Shown here: piece by piece, positions 61,001-64,000 of the stretch | How positions within the stretch are numbered: position 1 is the first letter of the stretch | How the letters are laid out: each line of letters opens with the position of its first letter | Assembly (NCBI GenBank): GCA_021613535.1 | Contig: CP075495.1 | Span: 3,782,001 to 3,846,000, forward strand | Length of the DNA stretch: 64,000 nt | Origin: Adineta vaga | Taxonomy: Eukaryota > Rotifera | Direction: 5' to 3' | The notes under the pieces: generated by a model | What the model saw: the letters and a program-made list of their open reading frames with translations, nothing else | What the model was told of the DNA's origin: nothing | The model's database searches: none | Translations under genes and position numbers: made by a program

Positions 61001-64000
61001 TTTGATTTATTATTTGTGTTATAAACTTTCGATCTATTTATGGCATATCAGCGTGAATATTTATTACCATCGAATGAGTAAGATTTCTTTTGTTTTCAGT
61101 GCATATATATATATATATATACGTATTCTTCATGCGAATGAATGACATCGAGAAGGGTGCGTGTAGAGATCATGATTTGTTTTGAGTAAGTAAAATGAAA
61201 AATGCTCATACATTCTATCTGTACGAGCCTTTAAATAGACTTACTACGTTCAATTCTTTGTCATTGTTGCTTTACATATATATATATACGTGATAAGGTC
61301 GACATTTCTCTTCGGTCGCCATATATTGTCTTTCTCTTTCTCTCTCTCTCTCCCTGACTCTCGCTTGCTTCTCCGTTAGTCGCCCTTCATTCTTTCTTTC
61401 CCGTCCATCATACATAGAATATACGTTAGTGAAAGCGCTCATCTCTCTTTTTTTATTCCTCTATCGTATCGAGAACAAAATAATTAGTCTTGATAAAAAG
61501 AGAAAGAAAGCAGGTAGCCAACTTGACCGAAGTCAGTACTATTTCTGTTGTTGATGGACATGAAGCATGATAGATTGAAGTCTGGTAAGTTACGCAAACC
61601 ATACTCTCTTTCTAACGATTTTCTCTATATTCTTCTTCATTCGAACAAGAATATCTGATTACGAAACAATTGTAGAAGTGGTTCAAATGAGAAGGAAGAT
61701 TACTTTTTCACTTTTCTTTTCTCTCTATTCATATCAATGATTTAACTCTAAACTATTCCTAATGTTCACTTTTTTTTAAAATGCTAACCTACTCTGTTGT
61801 CTTTTGATAAGAACAAGGAGGAGGAGAAGAAGAAGAAGAAGAAGAAAAAAAAAGAAGGGACAATATTTTGTCGGTTTCATTTCAATCTTTAATTGACCTT
61901 CTCTTCATTCGTATACTAAAAAATTGAATAGAGGTTAAGTCAATATTTTTCTTTGAATATTTAGAATCATCGAAAACAAACAATTCAATAACTCCTCCTT
62001 CACCTACTCCTGTTCCTTCAACATCAATATCCGACGATATACACTATGCAAAAATGCGTTTCATATCTTCTCCAGTCTTTCAACTACGTGATATAATTCA
62101 TGCTCTATTAACATCATCATCATACGATCTCATTTCGACATTTTTAACTTATGGTCAATTATTAGGTGCATCAGCACTTCATGGTTATCTTGTTGATCGT
62201 TCGAATGATACACAATTAATAAATAATGATGAGAATACATCTTATCCAGGTATTGCTCTTTATATTACTTATGATATGAAATTAAATGATCAACAATGGA
62301 AAGAACAATTTGGTATTCATGAATCAACAAGTATTAAATCAAAAACTCCATCAACATTTTTTCCATTAACAGATTATTTATGTATATTAAGTGGTTCACG
62401 AGTCATATTCTATGATCCAAATGAACGTATTATAAATGAAGATCGTGCATTTGTTTCTATATTTGATCTGGAAACAGATGATATAACATCATTTAAAGAT
62501 CAATTTTCTCCATTAGATTATTTTCTATTTAAATCAAAAACATATTATAATGGAACATTAATACGTTTACCATTACGAACAATTCTAACACAAAAACAAA
62601 CATTAGATGATTTAAAACAACAAATCTATAAATATTTTCATTTAAATAATTCATTAATTGATTTATTATTAACACAACAGAGTTTAAATACAATAGATTT
62701 TGATTATACGAAAGATTTCGAAATATTTCAACGATTTTTATCCTATGAAAAACATTCAATATCAAGTATACATGATAATCAATCTAGAACAGAAATTATT
62801 CATTTAACATTATCTCGATTAATTAATGAAATTAATACAAGGTTTGTATTATATAACTTCTTTTTTTATCTCTTAATAATCGAAAGTATTTCTAACTTCA
62901 AAGATAAACTTTAAAGGTTATGAAATTTCTCTTGAGTAATGATCATAATAGTTTAAGTTTATATATATATATATATATTGAAATCTTCTAGTGATGTATC
63001 CTGCTGGCTATTATCGACTCATATTGGTCATAATGATAATATAAAAACTAAAATTGAGTTAAAACTACTTCTTCCACTAACACCACTTAGTCTCTCATCG
63101 GAATCTTACGATTCATCTACACAATTATATAAATATCAACTAATTCAAATAACTTCATCTCGAATTTTATATTATTATACAACATCAATATCAGCAGTAA
63201 ATCTCTCCTCTAACGATGATCTATGCCAGCATTTGCGTCAAATTAATTTTCCACGTGCTTATGCATTATTTTTAAAAGATTTATCTCGATTAATCAAACC
63301 AACATCATCATCATCATCGAATTTATCCATCGATCTTATTTGGGAATTAATGCCTGATATTGATGAACATCAACGTTTATGGAATGATAAACATAAATAT
63401 TCTTCACAATTGCAACAAAGTATTCAATTGATCAATAAAATTATACCAGATATGTGGAGAGAAATTGGTAAGATAACGTAAAATTTGTTTTGAGACACAG
63501 ATCGTCTGCTAAATTAAGATGAATTGTCTATAATCATGAGCAAAATATCTGGTCAAGTATACATTGACGTAAATTGTCTCATTTAATTCTAGGTAAACAA
63601 GAATTATTCTATTCTGTAACAGATGGTTGGGGTTATGTAGCTATTGAAGATATGATTATAAATAATGTTGAAACAGGACCAATTCAAGATGTATTAACTT
63701 ATGTTTTTTCTGAAGCAAATGCACCAATTGTTATCTTACCATCACATGTTATCAATGGTTTATGTAAATATTCTAATAAGCATTATTTACAAGTTATGAC
63801 ACCATTTCATGCATCAGAATTATTAGCAAAAAATGCATCGATTCTTCTACGTTTAACATCGGAACAGAAACTTTCTTTACTTAAATATATCATTTTCAAT
63901 GATCCCGATCCAAGTTTAGTACTTGAATTAGAATTATTACCATTAGCAAATAATACATTTGCAACATTTCAAACCAAACAAGCAATTATTACCTATATTA
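57889..64000 (+). CDS. Sacsin-like protein with degenerate Hsp90-type ATPase module, three candidate first exons, runs off the window
   Basis: Common exons: 61965-62841, 62992-63467, 63593-64000 and beyond, in phase. They encode a module resembling the sacsin repeat region. An N-terminal GHKL-like part contains YPGIALYITYD, TDYLCILSGSRVIFYDP and, after an acidic stretch, NGTLIRLPLRT. The middle continues to LLKYIIFNDPD...LELELLPLANNTFATF, which is strongly sacsin-like. Sacsin is a large co-chaperone-like protein; this gene continues past the window. The first shared exon starts in phase 1, and three upstream ATG exons end in phase 1: 57889-58051, 60010-60067 and 61554-61584, so the N-terminus is likely variable. 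The ATP-binding Asn and Asp of the family are not seen at the expected place. Sequence composition is like neighbouring genes. Confidence 0.8.
60010..60067 (+). other. Candidate first exon 2 of the sacsin-like gene
   Basis: ATG at 60010 opens 19 codons plus one base (MKNHRRKRKRKMTSVPIQQ) followed by the donor GTGAGA, the same phase as the other two. The strongly basic start could act as a nuclear or membrane-surface signal. Confidence 0.55.
61554..61584 (+). other. Candidate first exon 3 of the sacsin-like gene
   Basis: ATG at 61554 opens ten codons plus one base (MDMKHDRLKS) followed by the strong donor GTAAGT, 380 bp before the shared acceptor at 61964. A CT-rich, TATA-like stretch lies upstream (61275-61360), which could be a proximal promoter. 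Confidence 0.55.

Overview
The window looks like a piece of a small, compact, AT-rich animal genome. Genes are animal families (outer-arm dynein heavy chain, TASK-type K2P channel, PIAS SUMO ligases, SBK1-like kinase, peptide GPCR, sacsin-like protein). They are cut by very short GT-AG introns, mostly about 50-70 bp, with GTAAAT/GTAAGT donors. That combination fits a rotifer, most likely a bdelloid, but this is inference from gene style and not from a marker gene.

Layout. 1-431 (minus): start of a type II membrane protein that runs off the window. 3728-7724 (plus): a Ser/Asp-rich, low-complexity protein of about 1,100 residues that I cannot name. 9721-12558 (minus): eight identical tRNA-Lys(UUU) genes in a roughly 180-bp tandem array, interrupted by an inverted-repeat element. 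14427-15677 (plus): SBK1-like kinase. 16666-18237 (minus): TASK-like K2P channel with an 11-nt microexon in its second selectivity filter. 20505-21655 (minus): four-TM protein. 23259-24187 (plus): small mucin-like type I membrane protein. 24359-28965 (minus): two tandem PIAS-type SUMO E3 ligases 155 bp apart, one with an apparent frameshift. 30079-30741 (minus): small heat-shock protein with two alpha-crystallin domains. 31520-32144 (plus): small secreted, probably GPI-anchored protein. 32321-49846 (minus): a complete DNAH5/8-type axonemal dynein heavy chain of roughly forty exons, containing a duplicated 123-nt exon. 51423-52916 (minus): rhodopsin-family peptide GPCR. 57889-64000 (plus, runs off): sacsin-like gene with three candidate alternative first exons.

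The genes do not form one pathway. The dynein implies motile cilia. The channel and GPCR fit excitable or neuroendocrine cells. The PIAS pair belongs to nuclear SUMO signalling, and the sHSP and sacsin-like protein to protein quality control. The most interesting signals are at exon level: the microexon, the twin dynein exons and the three phase-matched first exons. No retroviral, transposase or CRISPR features were recognised. Exon limits were set by reading splice consensus and checking phase by hand, without transcript evidence.
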